NCBI GenBank assembly: GCA_046290815.1
Contig: JBKBUF010000008.1
Location: forward strand, 62,001 to 126,000
Reading direction: 5' to 3'
Length of the DNA: 64,000 nucleotides
DNA from: JBKBUF01 sp046290815
GTDB lineage: Bacteria; Bacteroidota; Bacteroidia; Cytophagales; Cytophagaceae
The notes beneath the pieces are model-generated. The model worked only from the letters and a program-made list of their open reading frames with translations, made no database searches and was not told the origin of the DNA. Below, in pieces: positions 54,383 through 63,500 of this stretch. The position numbers were made by a program, and so were the translations under genes. Each line of letters opens with the position of its first letter. Within the stretch, counting starts at the first letter, position 1.

Positions 54383-55693
54383 CTAAATTACCTCAGCATA
54401 CAGATCAAATTCTGCTGCATCAATAATCTTTACATTAACAAAATCTCCGGATCTCAAATAAATATCTTTTGCCGGTATCAGTACTTCATTATCCACTTCC
54501 GGAGAATCAAATTCCGTCCTTCCTATAAAATACCCACCCTCTTTTCTATCAACTAATACCTTAAATGTCTTACCTATCTTAGCTTTATTTAACTCCAGAG
54601 AAATGCCTTCCTGTAAAGCCATTACTTCATCCGCTCTTTCCTGTTTTACATCAGCAGGGATATTATCTTCTAAAGTATGTGAATGTGTCTGCTCTTCATG
54701 AGAATAAGTAAACACACCTAAACGATCGAATCTATTTCTTTCAACAAACTGCAACAGCTCCTCAAAATCTTCTTCTGTTTCTTCCGGATGACCTGTAATC
54801 AATGCTGTACGAATAGCGATACCGGAGACTTTTTCTCTGATAGTATCAAGCAATTCCTGAGTACGTTTGGCTGTAATACCCCGACGCATTAATTTCAGCA
54901 TTTTATCAGATGCATGTTGTAAAGGCATATCCAGGTATTTGCAGATATTACTTCTCTCATTCATCACATCTAAAACCTCCAAAGGAAATTGAGAAGGAAA
55001 AGCATATTGTAATCTTATCCATTCTACGCCATTTACATCTGATAATCGCTTTAATAAATCGGCAAGATCTCTTTTTCCATTAAGATCCAAGCCGTAGTAA
55101 GTTAAATCCTGGGCGATAAGAATAATTTCTTTTGTGCCGTTTTTGACCAGGTTTTTAGTTTGGGTTATCAACTCTTCTGCAGGACGGGAAACATGTTTAC
55201 CCCTCATCACCGGAATAGCGCAAAAAGAACATGGACGGTCGCAACCTTCAGAAATTTTAAGGTACGCAAAGTGTCTGGGAGTGGTGATCAATCTTTCACC
55301 TACCAGTTCATGCTTATAGTCAGCCTTGAATTTTTTAAGAAGAAGAGGCAGATCATTAGTACCAAAGAAGGCATCAACAGCCGGAATCTCTTTTTCAAGA
55401 TCTTCTTTATACCGTTGAGATAAACATCCCGTCACATATACCTTATCAACCATTCCTGCCTCCTTCGCATCTACATATCTCAGGATGGTATCGACTGATT
55501 CCTGCTTGGCATTATCTATAAAACCACAGGTATTTATAATTACAACATTACAATCATCCTTTTTGGATTCATGTATTGCATCAATATTATTCCCTCTAAG
55601 CTGAGTCAGGATATTTTCTGAATCCACCAGATTTTTGGAACAACCTAATGTAACTATATTGACTTTTGTTTTCTGATTACCTTTGGTTTTCAT
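54383..55693 (-). CDS. rimO: Ribosomal protein S12 methylthiotransferase
   Basis: Radical-SAM enzyme that methylthiolates Asp88 of S12. 436 residues, normal. Three parts are seen: the N-terminal MTTase domain VTLGCSKNLVDSENI with further cysteines in INTCGFI and VTGCLSQRY; the radical SAM motif CDRPCSFCAIP (CxxxCxxC); and a C-terminal TRAM domain (about 365-436). The spacing and RHFAYLKISEGCDRPCSFC context fit RimO rather than MiaB. Located 29 bp upstream of bshC. Confidence 0.96.
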   Translation of the reverse strand: MKTKGNQKTKVNIVTLGCSKNLVDSENILTQLRGNNIDAIHESKKDDCNVVIINTCGFIDNAKQESVDTILRYVDAKEAGMVDKVYVTGCLSQRYKEDLEKEIPAVDAFFGTNDLPLLLKKFKADYKHELVGERLITTPRHFAYLKISEGCDRPCSFCAIPVMRGKHVSRPAEELITQTKNLVKNGTKEIILIAQDLTYYGLDLNGKRDLADLLKRLSDVNGVEWIRLQYAFPSQFPLEVLDVMNERSNICKYLDMPLQHASDKMLKLMRRGITAKRTQELLDTIREKVSGIAIRTALITGHPEETEEDFEELLQFVERNRFDRLGVFTYSHEEQTHSHTLEDNIPADVKQERADEVMALQEGISLELNKAKIGKTFKVLVDRKEGGYFIGRTEFDSPEVDNEVLIPAKDIYLRSGDFVNVKIIDAAEFDLYAEVI

Positions 55694-55766
55694 ATTTAAG
55701 TTTAAAGCTTATAGTTAAAAGCTTAAAGTATTTAAATCGTAATTAGTAAATCGTAACTCTTAAAAT
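55694..55766. other. AT-rich spacer with short repeats upstream of rimO
   Basis: Degenerate repeats of TTTAAAGCTTA/AAAGCTTAAAG and AATCGTAATTAGTAAATCGTAA. The pattern resembles the AAGTTTAAAGTTT-type repeats in the rocD-hemB gap and is probably slippage-derived. Confidence 0.4.
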
Positions 55767-56267
55767 TCAATGGTATTGAGCCATATAATCTATCTCTACA
55801 ACCACTTCTACCAGTTGACCAATCCCTACTGTAACAGGAAATACAAATCCATCAGAAGACAGCTTAGCAAATAGCCTTTCGTTTTCTTTTACAACGAAAG
55901 TATATTTCCCCGGCACTAATGGTATTTTAAATTCTCCCTGATCATTTGACATTATACAATCCAAAGGCTCAGCATAAATGTTTTTTATAAAGTTACCTTC
56001 GGCAAAATCGACTTCCTTTTGAGAAATACGGGGATAGATCAACAATTCTCGCTGCACCAAAACCATTCGACCATTATCTTTAATTTCACCTTTGGAATTA
56101 AAGTTTCCTTCTTTAAAAATTACTTTACCTTTAACACCTATGGTTGTATCAGGAGAAATGTGAGGTTTTGGAGAAGTAATTAAAGGAGGTTTTCCGCATG
56201 CAGAAATCAAGGCAGTAATTGCGAGTAGATATTTAACCCTTCTTAAAAAGAGAATCAACAAATTCAT
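55767..56267 (-). CDS. Lipoprotein with a carboxypeptidase-regulatory-like domain
   Basis: 166 residues from ATG 56267 (MNLLILFLRRVKYLLAITALISAC, lipobox ISA-C at Cys24); an upstream start would overlap ftsY further. The mature part is beta-rich, with GVKGKVIFKEGNF at the front and DQGEFKIPLVPGKYTFVVKENERLF, typical of the immunoglobulin-like CarboxypepD_reg fold. Function unknown. The start overlaps the ftsY 3' end by 35 bases, so it is likely cotranslated with it. Confidence 0.7.
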   Translation of the reverse strand: MNLLILFLRRVKYLLAITALISACGKPPLITSPKPHISPDTTIGVKGKVIFKEGNFNSKGEIKDNGRMVLVQRELLIYPRISQKEVDFAEGNFIKNIYAEPLDCIMSNDQGEFKIPLVPGKYTFVVKENERLFAKLSSDGFVFPVTVGIGQLVEVVVEIDYMAQYH

Positions 56268-57189
56268 ATTTGTTAAACACCTGAAGATCATCCATTTTCT
56301 CCCCGACACCAATATATTTTACCGGAATTTTAAACTGATCGCTTATTCCAAGCACCACACCACCTTTAGCAGTACCATCCAATTTGGTTATTGCAAGTGA
56401 ACTTACCTCTGTAGCTTTGGTAAATTCTGTTGCCTGAATAAATGCATTTTGCCCTGTACTTCCATCTAACACCAGCATAACATCATGCGGAGCTTCAGGA
56501 ATAAATTTCTGAATTACCCTTTTAATTTTAGAGAGCTCATTCATCAGGTTAACTTTGGTGTGCAGTCTTCCTGCGGTATCAATTATTACAAGGTCCGCTT
56601 TTTGATCTACCGCCTGTTTCACTGCATCGAATGCCACAGAAGCAGGATCAGTATTCATTCCATGAGAAATTACCGGCACACCAACTCTTTCTCCCCACAT
56701 TTTTAACTGGTCTACAGCTGCAGCTCTGAAAGTATCTGCAGCACCAAGTACCACATTATGTCCTCTGCTTTTAAATTGATGAGCTAATTTGCCTATTGTT
56801 GTAGTTTTCCCAACCCCATTGACACCTACTACCAGAATTACATAAGGACCATTTACTTTTGGAATCGTAAAATCTTTAAGATCTTCCGTATTATTTTCAG
56901 CTAACAAAGCAGCAATCTCTTCTTTCAGGATTTTATCAAGGTCGGAAGCAGTAACATACATATCCCTTGCCGCACGCTCCTCGATTCTTTTTATTATTTT
57001 TAAAGTGGTTTGCACACCCACATCAGAGGTAACAAGTAATTCTTCAAGTTCATCCAACACTTCATCATCCACTTTACTTTTACCCACCATGGCTTTCGTG
57101 AGCTTGGAAAAAATATTATCCTTTGTTTTTTCCAGACCTTTATCCAGCGACTCTTTTTTATCTTTCGAAAAAAAACCAAACATTGACAT
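56233..57189 (-). CDS. ftsY: Signal recognition particle receptor FtsY
   Basis: GTPase that docks SRP-ribosome complexes at the membrane. 318 residues, a short A domain followed by N and G domains. G1 GVNGVGKTTTIGKLAH, insertion box GAADTFRAAAVDQLKMW, DTAGRLHTKVNLM and TKLDGTAKGG are all present. The N-terminal charged stretch (MSMFGFFSKDKKESLDKGL) is much shorter than in E. coli, as usual outside proteobacteria. Preceded by the DUF4295 operon terminator. Confidence 0.98.
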   Translation of the reverse strand: MSMFGFFSKDKKESLDKGLEKTKDNIFSKLTKAMVGKSKVDDEVLDELEELLVTSDVGVQTTLKIIKRIEERAARDMYVTASDLDKILKEEIAALLAENNTEDLKDFTIPKVNGPYVILVVGVNGVGKTTTIGKLAHQFKSRGHNVVLGAADTFRAAAVDQLKMWGERVGVPVISHGMNTDPASVAFDAVKQAVDQKADLVIIDTAGRLHTKVNLMNELSKIKRVIQKFIPEAPHDVMLVLDGSTGQNAFIQATEFTKATEVSSLAITKLDGTAKGGVVLGISDQFKIPVKYIGVGEKMDDLQVFNKYEFVDSLFKKG

Positions 57190-57221
57190 GGGAATAAAAT
57201 TTACTTGTCCTAAAATAATAA

Positions 57222-57243
57222 AAAAGTCCCATAAGGGACTTTT
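57222..57243 (-). terminator. Terminator of the rpmB-rpmG-DUF4295 operon
   Basis: AAAAGTCCC and GGGACTTTT form a 9-bp stem with a 4-base loop and are followed by TT then ATTATTTT on the minus strand. It separates DUF4295 from ftsY, 26 bp after the DUF4295 stop. Confidence 0.8.
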
Positions 57244-57268
57244 GTTTAATATTTGATTTTAACAGGAA

Positions 57269-57424
57269 TTACTTTTTTAAAGCTTCCTGAACCTGATCAA
57301 CAGGTACAATTTCTTCTTTAAAAGTGTAAGAACCGGTTTTTTCCGATTTCACAGCTTTAATGATTTTAGCATATCCTTTTCCGGCATCTGCTTTCTTAAG
57401 GGTAGCAACTACTTTCTTTGCCAT
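57269..57424 (-). CDS. DUF4295 small protein
   Basis: 51 residues from ATG 57424 to TAA at 57269-57271. Sequence starts MAKKVVATLKKADAGKGYAK and is strongly basic, ending VPVDQVQEALKK. DUF4295 proteins occur beside rpmG in Bacteroidota; a ribosome-associated role is plausible because of the basic charge and context but not established. Its start is 2 bp after the rpmG stop, so it is cotranslated. Confidence 0.9.
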   Translation of the reverse strand: MAKKVVATLKKADAGKGYAKIIKAVKSEKTGSYTFKEEIVPVDQVQEALKK

Positions 57425-57426
57425 GA

Positions 57427-57609
57427 TTACTTAATTTCTTTGTGAACTGTATATTTTTTAAGAACAGGATTGTATTTTTTTAGTTCTATTCTCTCAGGTG
57501 TGTTTTTCCTGTTTTTAGTAGTAATATACCTGCTTGTACCTGGTTGCCCGGTTGTTTTATGCTCGGTACACTCTAGTATCACCTGAATTCTATTTCCTTT
57601 CTTAGCCAT
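57427..57609 (-). CDS. rpmG: Ribosomal protein L33
   Basis: 60 residues of the 50S subunit: MAKKGNRIQVILECTEHKTTGQPGTSRY, then NRKNTPERIELKKYNPVLKKYTVHKE. This form has only one cysteine (ECTEH), that is, the zinc-free (C-minus) type. Located 39 bp after rpmB and 2 bp before DUF4295. Confidence 0.97.
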   Translation of the reverse strand: MAKKGNRIQVILECTEHKTTGQPGTSRYITTKNRKNTPERIELKKYNPVLKKYTVHKEIK

Positions 57610-57648
57610 CTTAAATTAGGATAAATCCTTCGGTTAAATTATAAAATC

Positions 57649-57885
57649 TTAAACTAACATTCCATTTTCTCTCGCTTCTTTCAATACAGCTGATATCCCT
57701 TTCTTATTGATTGTGCGGATAGCAGTAGTTGAAAGTTTTAGCGTTACCCATTTATTCTCTTCAGGAATAAAAAATCTCTTTTTCTGAAGGTTCGGATAGA
57801 ATTTTCTCTTTGTTTTATTATTAGCATGAGAAACATTATTTCCGATCCTCGTCCTCTTTCCTGTAATTTGACAAACTCTAGCCAT
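57649..57885 (-). CDS. rpmB: Ribosomal protein L28
   Basis: 78 residues, typical. MARVCQITGKRTRIGNNVSHANNKTKRKFYPNLQ is characteristic; only one cysteine (CQITGK), so zinc-free form. First gene of rpmB-rpmG-DUF4295. Confidence 0.98.
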   Translation of the reverse strand: MARVCQITGKRTRIGNNVSHANNKTKRKFYPNLQKKRFFIPEENKWVTLKLSTTAIRTINKKGISAVLKEARENGMLV

Positions 57886-57914
57886 TTTTCTTAATAAATT
57901 AAAATATAGGGTTG

Positions 57915-57945
57915 CAAATATCTCAAAAATTAAAATAAATCACAA
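57915..57945 (-). promoter_or_regulatory. Possible promoter of rpmB-rpmG-DUF4295
   Basis: Minus strand TTG (57945-57943), 20 bases, GATATTTG (57922-57915): one mismatch from the TAnnTTTG consensus. Start near 57908, about 23 bases before rpmB. Confidence 0.45.
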
Positions 57946-57995
57946 ACAATCTTTTTATTTTTTGTGTGTATCTACAGGTCCTCAAAACAACAAAA

Positions 57996-58160
57996 TCAGG
58001 GCCTTTTCTGGTTTTTTTTAAAGCCATAAGGACAATGTCTGCATCCATTTTTGCAGCAATAACCTCTGGACATAAGATACTTAGCAGTAAAAACCAATAA
58101 TCCCTGCTCATTAAAATAGAAATCTTCACCTTCTTTGAGGTTTTGTATGGAATTATTCAT
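57996..58160 (-). CDS. DUF5522 cysteine-rich mini-protein
   Basis: 54 residues from ATG 58160 to TGA at 57996-57998. It reads MNNSIQNLKEGEDFYFNEQG, then LLVFTAKYLMSRGYCCKNGC and RHCPYGFKKNQKRP. The four cysteines in CC-x3-C-x2-C spacing (YCCKNGCRHCPYG) match DUF5522, probably a metal or zinc-binding site; function unknown. It lies upstream of rpmB on the same strand, divergent from rocD. Confidence 0.85.
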   Translation of the reverse strand: MNNSIQNLKEGEDFYFNEQGLLVFTAKYLMSRGYCCKNGCRHCPYGFKKNQKRP

Positions 58161-58201
58161 AGGGGTAGAAACTTAATTAGAGGTAATCCCTGAAGATTTA
58201 C

Positions 58202-58209
58202 TAAATTTG
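58202..58209 (+). promoter_or_regulatory. Possible -7 element for rocD
   Basis: TAAATTTG fits TAnnTTTG; the -33 is missing and the leader would be about 80 bases. Weak. Confidence 0.3.
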
Positions 58210-58297
58210 CCCTCCCCTGTAAATTTACTGATTCATTTTTATGAGCTAAGAGATTAACAGGAAATTCTTATTGAAAAGTTTAATTTAAAAATAAAAA

Positions 58298-59533
58298 ATG
58301 ATGACAGGTACAATATCTGAAGCAAAACAGGCAATGGAATTAGAGGATAAGTATGGAGCGCATAATTATCATCCCCTGCCTGTAGTGTTATCAAAAGGTG
58401 AAGGAGTATACCTTTGGGATGTTGATGGAAAGCGATATTTTGACTTTTTATCCGCATATAGTGCAGTAAATCAAGGGCATTGTCATCCTAAAATTGTTAA
58501 TGCCATGATCCGCCAGGCCCAAACACTTACGCTAACCAGCAGGGCTTTTTATAATAATAGACTAGGAGAATGTGAGAAATTTATTGCAGAATACTTTGGC
58601 TATGACAAGGTTTTGATGATGAATTCCGGTGCAGAAGCTGTAGAAACTGCTATAAAACTTGCCAGAAAATGGGCCTATACAGTTAAAGGGGTAAAAAAAG
58701 ATGAGGCTAAAATCATTGTTGTGGAAAGAAACTTCCATGGTAGAACAACAGGTATAATTGCAGCCTCGACTGATCCCGATTCTACTTCAGATTTCGGACC
58801 ATTTACACCAGGATTCATTAAAATTCCTTATGATGATATCCCGGCAATGGAGAAAGCAATCAGTACGCCAGATGTATGTGCAGTTTTAATGGAGCCTATT
58901 CAGGGAGAAGCAGGTGTTTATGTTCCGGCAGAAGGATACCTCAAAAAAGTGGAAGAGCTTTGCAGAAAAAACAATTTACTGTTTATTGTGGACGAGATCC
59001 AGACAGGCATCGGCAGAACAGGGAAATTATTGGCAAGTAACTACGAAAACGTGAGGCCTGATATTTTAATTTTAGGCAAAGCACTTTCAGGGGGAACATA
59101 TCCTGTATCTGCTATATTGGCTGATGACCCGATTATGTTAACAATTAAGCCTGGTCAGCATGGTAGTACATTTGGAGGAAACCCTATAGCCTGCGCTGTA
59201 GCAATTGCCTCTTTGGAGGTGATAAAAGATGAAAAGCTGACTGAAAATGCTGCGCGCTTAGGTGAAATCTTTAGAAACAGAATGCTCCGGTTAAAATCCA
59301 AATCACCATATGTAGTTGCTGTCAGAGGGAAAGGTTTATTAAATGCGGTGGTGATTAAACCAAAAGAAGATGGTAAAACAGCATGGGATGTTTGTGTTAG
59401 CTTGATGGAAAACGGATTATTGGCAAAACCAACCCATGGTGATATTATTCGTTTTGCGCCACCTTTAGTCATTAATGAGCAACAGCTTAATGAATGTTGT
59501 GATATTATTGAAAAGGTAATTTTAAGTTTCTAG
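58298..59533 (+). CDS. rocD: Ornithine aminotransferase
   Basis: PLP enzyme converting ornithine plus 2-oxoglutarate to glutamate semialdehyde and glutamate. 411 residues, class III fold. Seen: YGAHNYHPLPVVLSKGEGVYLWDVDG near the start, MMNSGAEAVETAIKLARKW (PLP phosphate), VERNFHGRTTG, DEIQTGIGRTG, and the PLP lysine in LGKALSGGTYPVSA. The N-terminal YGAHNYHPLP motif distinguishes ornithine from acetylornithine aminotransferases. Starts at ATG 58298; 61 bp before hemB. Confidence 0.95.
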   Translation: MMTGTISEAKQAMELEDKYGAHNYHPLPVVLSKGEGVYLWDVDGKRYFDFLSAYSAVNQGHCHPKIVNAMIRQAQTLTLTSRAFYNNRLGECEKFIAEYFGYDKVLMMNSGAEAVETAIKLARKWAYTVKGVKKDEAKIIVVERNFHGRTTGIIAASTDPDSTSDFGPFTPGFIKIPYDDIPAMEKAISTPDVCAVLMEPIQGEAGVYVPAEGYLKKVEELCRKNNLLFIVDEIQTGIGRTGKLLASNYENVRPDILILGKALSGGTYPVSAILADDPIMLTIKPGQHGSTFGGNPIACAVAIASLEVIKDEKLTENAARLGEIFRNRMLRLKSKSPYVVAVRGKGLLNAVVIKPKEDGKTAWDVCVSLMENGLLAKPTHGDIIRFAPPLVINEQQLNECCDIIEKVILSF

Positions 59534-59594
59534 TTTAAAGTTTAAAGTTTGACTTCATTCATAATTTATAATTCATCATTCATTAATTACAACC
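59534..59594. repeat. Short degenerate repeats between rocD and hemB
   Basis: AGTTTAAAGTTTAAAGTTT followed by TTCATTCATAATTTATAATTCATCATTCATTAATT. Low-complexity repeated TTTAAAG and ATAATTCAT units; likely slippage products, no coding role. Confidence 0.5.
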
Positions 59595-60563
59595 ATGCGT
59601 CGCCCAAGAAGAAACAGAAAAAATGCAGCTGTCAGAGCATTAGTGAGAGAACATAAAGTATCGGTGAATGACCTGATATATCCTGTTTTTTTGCAAGCCG
59701 GAAAAAACGAAAGATCAGAAATAAACTCCATGCCCGGAATATACAGGTATAGTCCTGACCTTCTGATTAAAGAAATAGAATTATGCATGAAGCTTGGCAT
59801 AAAATCATTTGCAATATTTCCGAAAATTGATGAATCGCTTAAGGATAGCCATGCAAGGGAAAGCTACAATGAAAAAGGTCTATATTTAAAAACCATAAAG
59901 CAGATAAAAGAAGAGCTTCCGGAAGCATGCATCATGACTGATGTTGCTATGGACCCTTACAGTTCGGATGGTCATGACGGGATAGTGCAGAATGGAGAAA
60001 TATTAAATGATGAAACATTGGTGGTGCTCGGCAAGATGGCCCTGGCTCAGGCACGTGCCGGAGCTGATATACTCGGCCCATCAGATATGATGGATGGAAG
60101 AGTGGGCTACATCAGAGATTTGCTGGATTCAGAAGGATTCACTAAAGTTTCTATCATGTCCTACACAGCTAAATATGCAAGTGCTTTCTATGGACCATTC
60201 AGAGATGCTTTGGATTCAGCACCTAAATCAGGAGACAAAAAGACATATCAGATGGATCCGGCAAACCAGACAGAGGCCTTAGTCGAAGCCGAGCTTGACT
60301 TTGCTGAGGGGGCAGATTTTCTGATGGTAAAACCTGCATTGGCTTACCTGGACGTCATTAAACTTTTGTACGACAATTTTGAGATTCCTATAGCGGCCTA
60401 CAATGTTAGCGGAGAATATGCCATGATAAAAGCAGCAGCAGAAAAAGGCTGGATTGACGGGGAAAAGGCTATGTTTGAGAGTCTTTTAAGTATAAAAAGA
60501 GCGGGAGCAAAAATTATCCTCTCCTATTTTGCTAAAGAGTTCGCTGTTCTTGAAACATATTAA
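59595..60563 (+). CDS. hemB: Delta-aminolevulinic acid dehydratase (porphobilinogen synthase)
   Basis: Condenses two 5-aminolevulinate molecules to porphobilinogen in haem synthesis. 322 residues. Both active-site lysines are visible: the first in MSYTAKYASAFYGPFRDA and the second in FLMVKPALAYLDVI. MRRPRRNRKNAAVRALVREHKVS and YPVFLQAGKN begin the protein, and DPYSSDGHDGIV is the divalent-metal region. Its TAA stop forms the first arm of a terminator shared with the convergent M4 protease gene. Confidence 0.97.
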   Translation: MRRPRRNRKNAAVRALVREHKVSVNDLIYPVFLQAGKNERSEINSMPGIYRYSPDLLIKEIELCMKLGIKSFAIFPKIDESLKDSHARESYNEKGLYLKTIKQIKEELPEACIMTDVAMDPYSSDGHDGIVQNGEILNDETLVVLGKMALAQARAGADILGPSDMMDGRVGYIRDLLDSEGFTKVSIMSYTAKYASAFYGPFRDALDSAPKSGDKKTYQMDPANQTEALVEAELDFAEGADFLMVKPALAYLDVIKLLYDNFEIPIAAYNVSGEYAMIKAAAEKGWIDGEKAMFESLLSIKRAGAKIILSYFAKEFAVLETY

Positions 60564-60589
60564 GCAATGATTATTAGAATCATTGCTTA
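60561..60589. terminator. Bidirectional terminator embedding both stop codons
   Basis: TAAGCAATGATT and AATCATTGCTTA form a perfect 12-bp stem with a 5-base loop. The hemB TAA is the first three bases; the M4 protease TGA lies in the other arm (60580-60582). The hairpin can serve either strand. Confidence 0.65.
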
Positions 60590-63500
60590 ACTATTTTGTA
60601 TTGCACCATTTCAGTTTCAGAGTACAATTTGAGCAAATAAATTCCAGCTTCATACTCTGAAATATTTAACTGAAATTTATTTCCTTCCATTTTTCCGGCA
60701 GCCATCTTTTGTCCTAAGGAGGAATATATCTCATAATTCAGATTGGTACTCATTCCTACGGTTTCCACATTTATCATTGATGAAGCAGGATTAGGATATA
60801 TAAACACCTTCTTTTCTTCAGCCAGAATTTCATCCTCGGTCCCGGTGATATTCCTAACACCCACAGCATAATAAATCCCCCACATGGCATAATCCTGAAC
60901 AAGAAACAGCCCTTCTATTCCGGTAATTTTATCACTTTCCAATAATGCAGCAACTATTACTGGTCGGGTTTCTGACAACCAGGTGGTGAATATAACTTCC
61001 TCATCAATTTTATTATAACAGGGCCAGCCGATGAAATTATTTTCAGCAATCAGGCTGATTTCATTTTTCTCCATATTGCAGCCGGCAATTGCCCATATTT
61101 GTTCAATGCTATTTTCATAATCGAAAGCGAATATTTCCGGAGAGTTTTTACTGAACACCGGATTACCTATGCTTTCTCCCGGGCCAAGATTAGGAAGGAT
61201 TTTAAAAATTTCACCATCGCCAAAATCATTGGTTTTGTTATCCCATACCTTCATCACATATATATCCCAGAAATCAATATCCTCTCCGCTTTCATTTTTA
61301 ATGATATTATGAGCATCATACATCAGATATTCTCCTGAATAATCCCATTCCAATGCATCTGCATAAACAGGACCACCGGATTTCACTCCAGGAGTAAAAG
61401 TGGGATTGTAAATTTTATACTGGACTATTTCCATACCCACCAGATCGAATATAAAAATAGATGTATCATGAGCTATAGTTACAGCAGCCAGTTTCTTTCC
61501 ATCTTTAGAAACCGATACATTGGACCACACCGGAGTATTTTCGACAACCGTGATTCCTGCAGGACTTCCGGGAGATGTATTTATTCGACAGATTGTGTTA
61601 TCATTTCTGATAAAATATGCCTTGTCTCCTGCATCGGTAACACTTGGTTTATTAGAAACAATTTTTCCAGTTAAGGTAGTAAAGGTAGTTTCGTTGGTAG
61701 CAACTCTCATAAGACCGGGCGTAGTGTTTGGTCTTTCATTATAACACATAAAATATTCCTGACCAGGATTTACGGGCAAGGTGTGTACATATTCCCCTCC
61801 GGTTTCTCCAACTATACCTACGGCATCAAAGGCAAGAACAGCCTGGGCAGCTTGTCCGGAATTGTCTCCAAATAAATCCTTTGCAGATTGAATCACTGCA
61901 AGTCTGAGATCGATAAATTTTGAACTTTGAGTAAGGTATATTGTAAGTGCTCTGTAAAAAACATTCGCAGCATTTTTTTTCCCTATGGCCGTTGCAAACT
62001 TATAGAATGCCCAGTTAGGTATTCCACTGTTTATATGCACCCCACCATTATCTGCAGAGCCGGTATATTTTTCATCCATATGTCTTGGCTGGTAACCAAG
62101 GTGTGAAAGATTGCTCCCGCCATTATGGGGATCTTCTAAAGATCTTAATGCACCGGAGGTCCATTTTTCAGGCCTGACCACATCTTCACCAATTAACCAG
62201 TCAGTCGAATCCATCATAAAGCCGAATATATCAGCGATTGATTCATTGATAGCACCGGACTCGCCCTGATATCGAAGGTTTGCCGAATTCTGGACCACAC
62301 CATGTGTCATTTCATGTCCTGCTACATCCAGTCCACCTGCAAGAGGCTTAAAATATTCATCTCCGTTTCCATAGTGAATAAATTTGGTACTCCAATATGC
62401 ATTACCCATTTCTTCACCCGTTTCATCCACTACATTTATGATAGAATATATTGTTCCTCCTTTTCCATCTATGGAATTTCTGTTGTGAGCATTTTTAAAA
62501 TATTCATAAGCCACCCCTGCATTGTAATGCGCAGACACTGCTACCGGATTGTTCCATGTATTGTCTGCAGAAGTTATTTTCTCAATGATGAAGTTGTTAC
62601 CATAAGTACCTTTTGCATCCATGGTAACTATCAAACCGTTTTTTAATTCCTGACTATACATTGGCCTTGAAACATCTTCAAGAAGATACGTTTCTCCCTC
62701 CTGATATGTATGAATGGTACGTTGCTCTCCATTAAGGTCTGTTCCGGTGGCAATTCTTGGACCATCTACATGACAACCATTTTTATAAAAATTAAGTATT
62801 GTACCTGTTTTAGCATTTATCACATATTCCCATGACTCTTTAAAATTTGCTTGAATAGAAATCGTATATGCCAAAATATAACTCCTGATCAACGCATTAT
62901 CCTCGTATATTACCTTTTCCACAACCGGTCCTTTGTACTCGAGTAAAGACTTCTCAAATTCAGTCAACTCCCTAAATCTGGTTTTTGATTTGAGATGATT
63001 GACTACTATGGTAACAGCAGACTGTTTATCTAACGCTGCTACAGTGTCTACATCACCATTTACCATGTAGTAATTACCGTTAAAAATTTCACCATAACCC
63101 GAAGAGTTCAGGTGTAAAACTATTTCTGAGTTATAAACCGGAATGCCCTTATAATTTTGAGAAAATCTGGCATGCGTTTTACCTAAAGCATCCGGTAGGA
63201 ACTCTTTAAAACTAAAATGCGCTTCAGGATTTTTTATGCCGGTGATATTAGATATCTCCTGAAGGAACTTATAACATGCATCTTTTTTATCGGTTCGTAG
63301 CTCCAGTCTTGCAGTGGTAGAGTTGTTGATTGAAACAAATACAGGAAGCCCTGTTTCTTTATTTTTTATCAATTCCTTTACAACGAAATTTTGATTCTTT
63401 CTTTGAGCTGATAATCTTTGATGAAGGCTAGCAGAATTTTTATCTTCCACTGCTTTTCTGAAATCAATCCTATTTCTTCCGTCGATTTGCCTGGACCGCT

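Noticed and set aside
57923..58129. 68-residue minus-strand frame across the DUF5522 region
   Set aside because: The DUF5522 frame has the conserved cysteine motif and a natural ATG; this other frame has no recognisable features.
59155..59472. 105-residue antisense frame within rocD
   Set aside because: No domain; fully covered by the ornithine aminotransferase gene.
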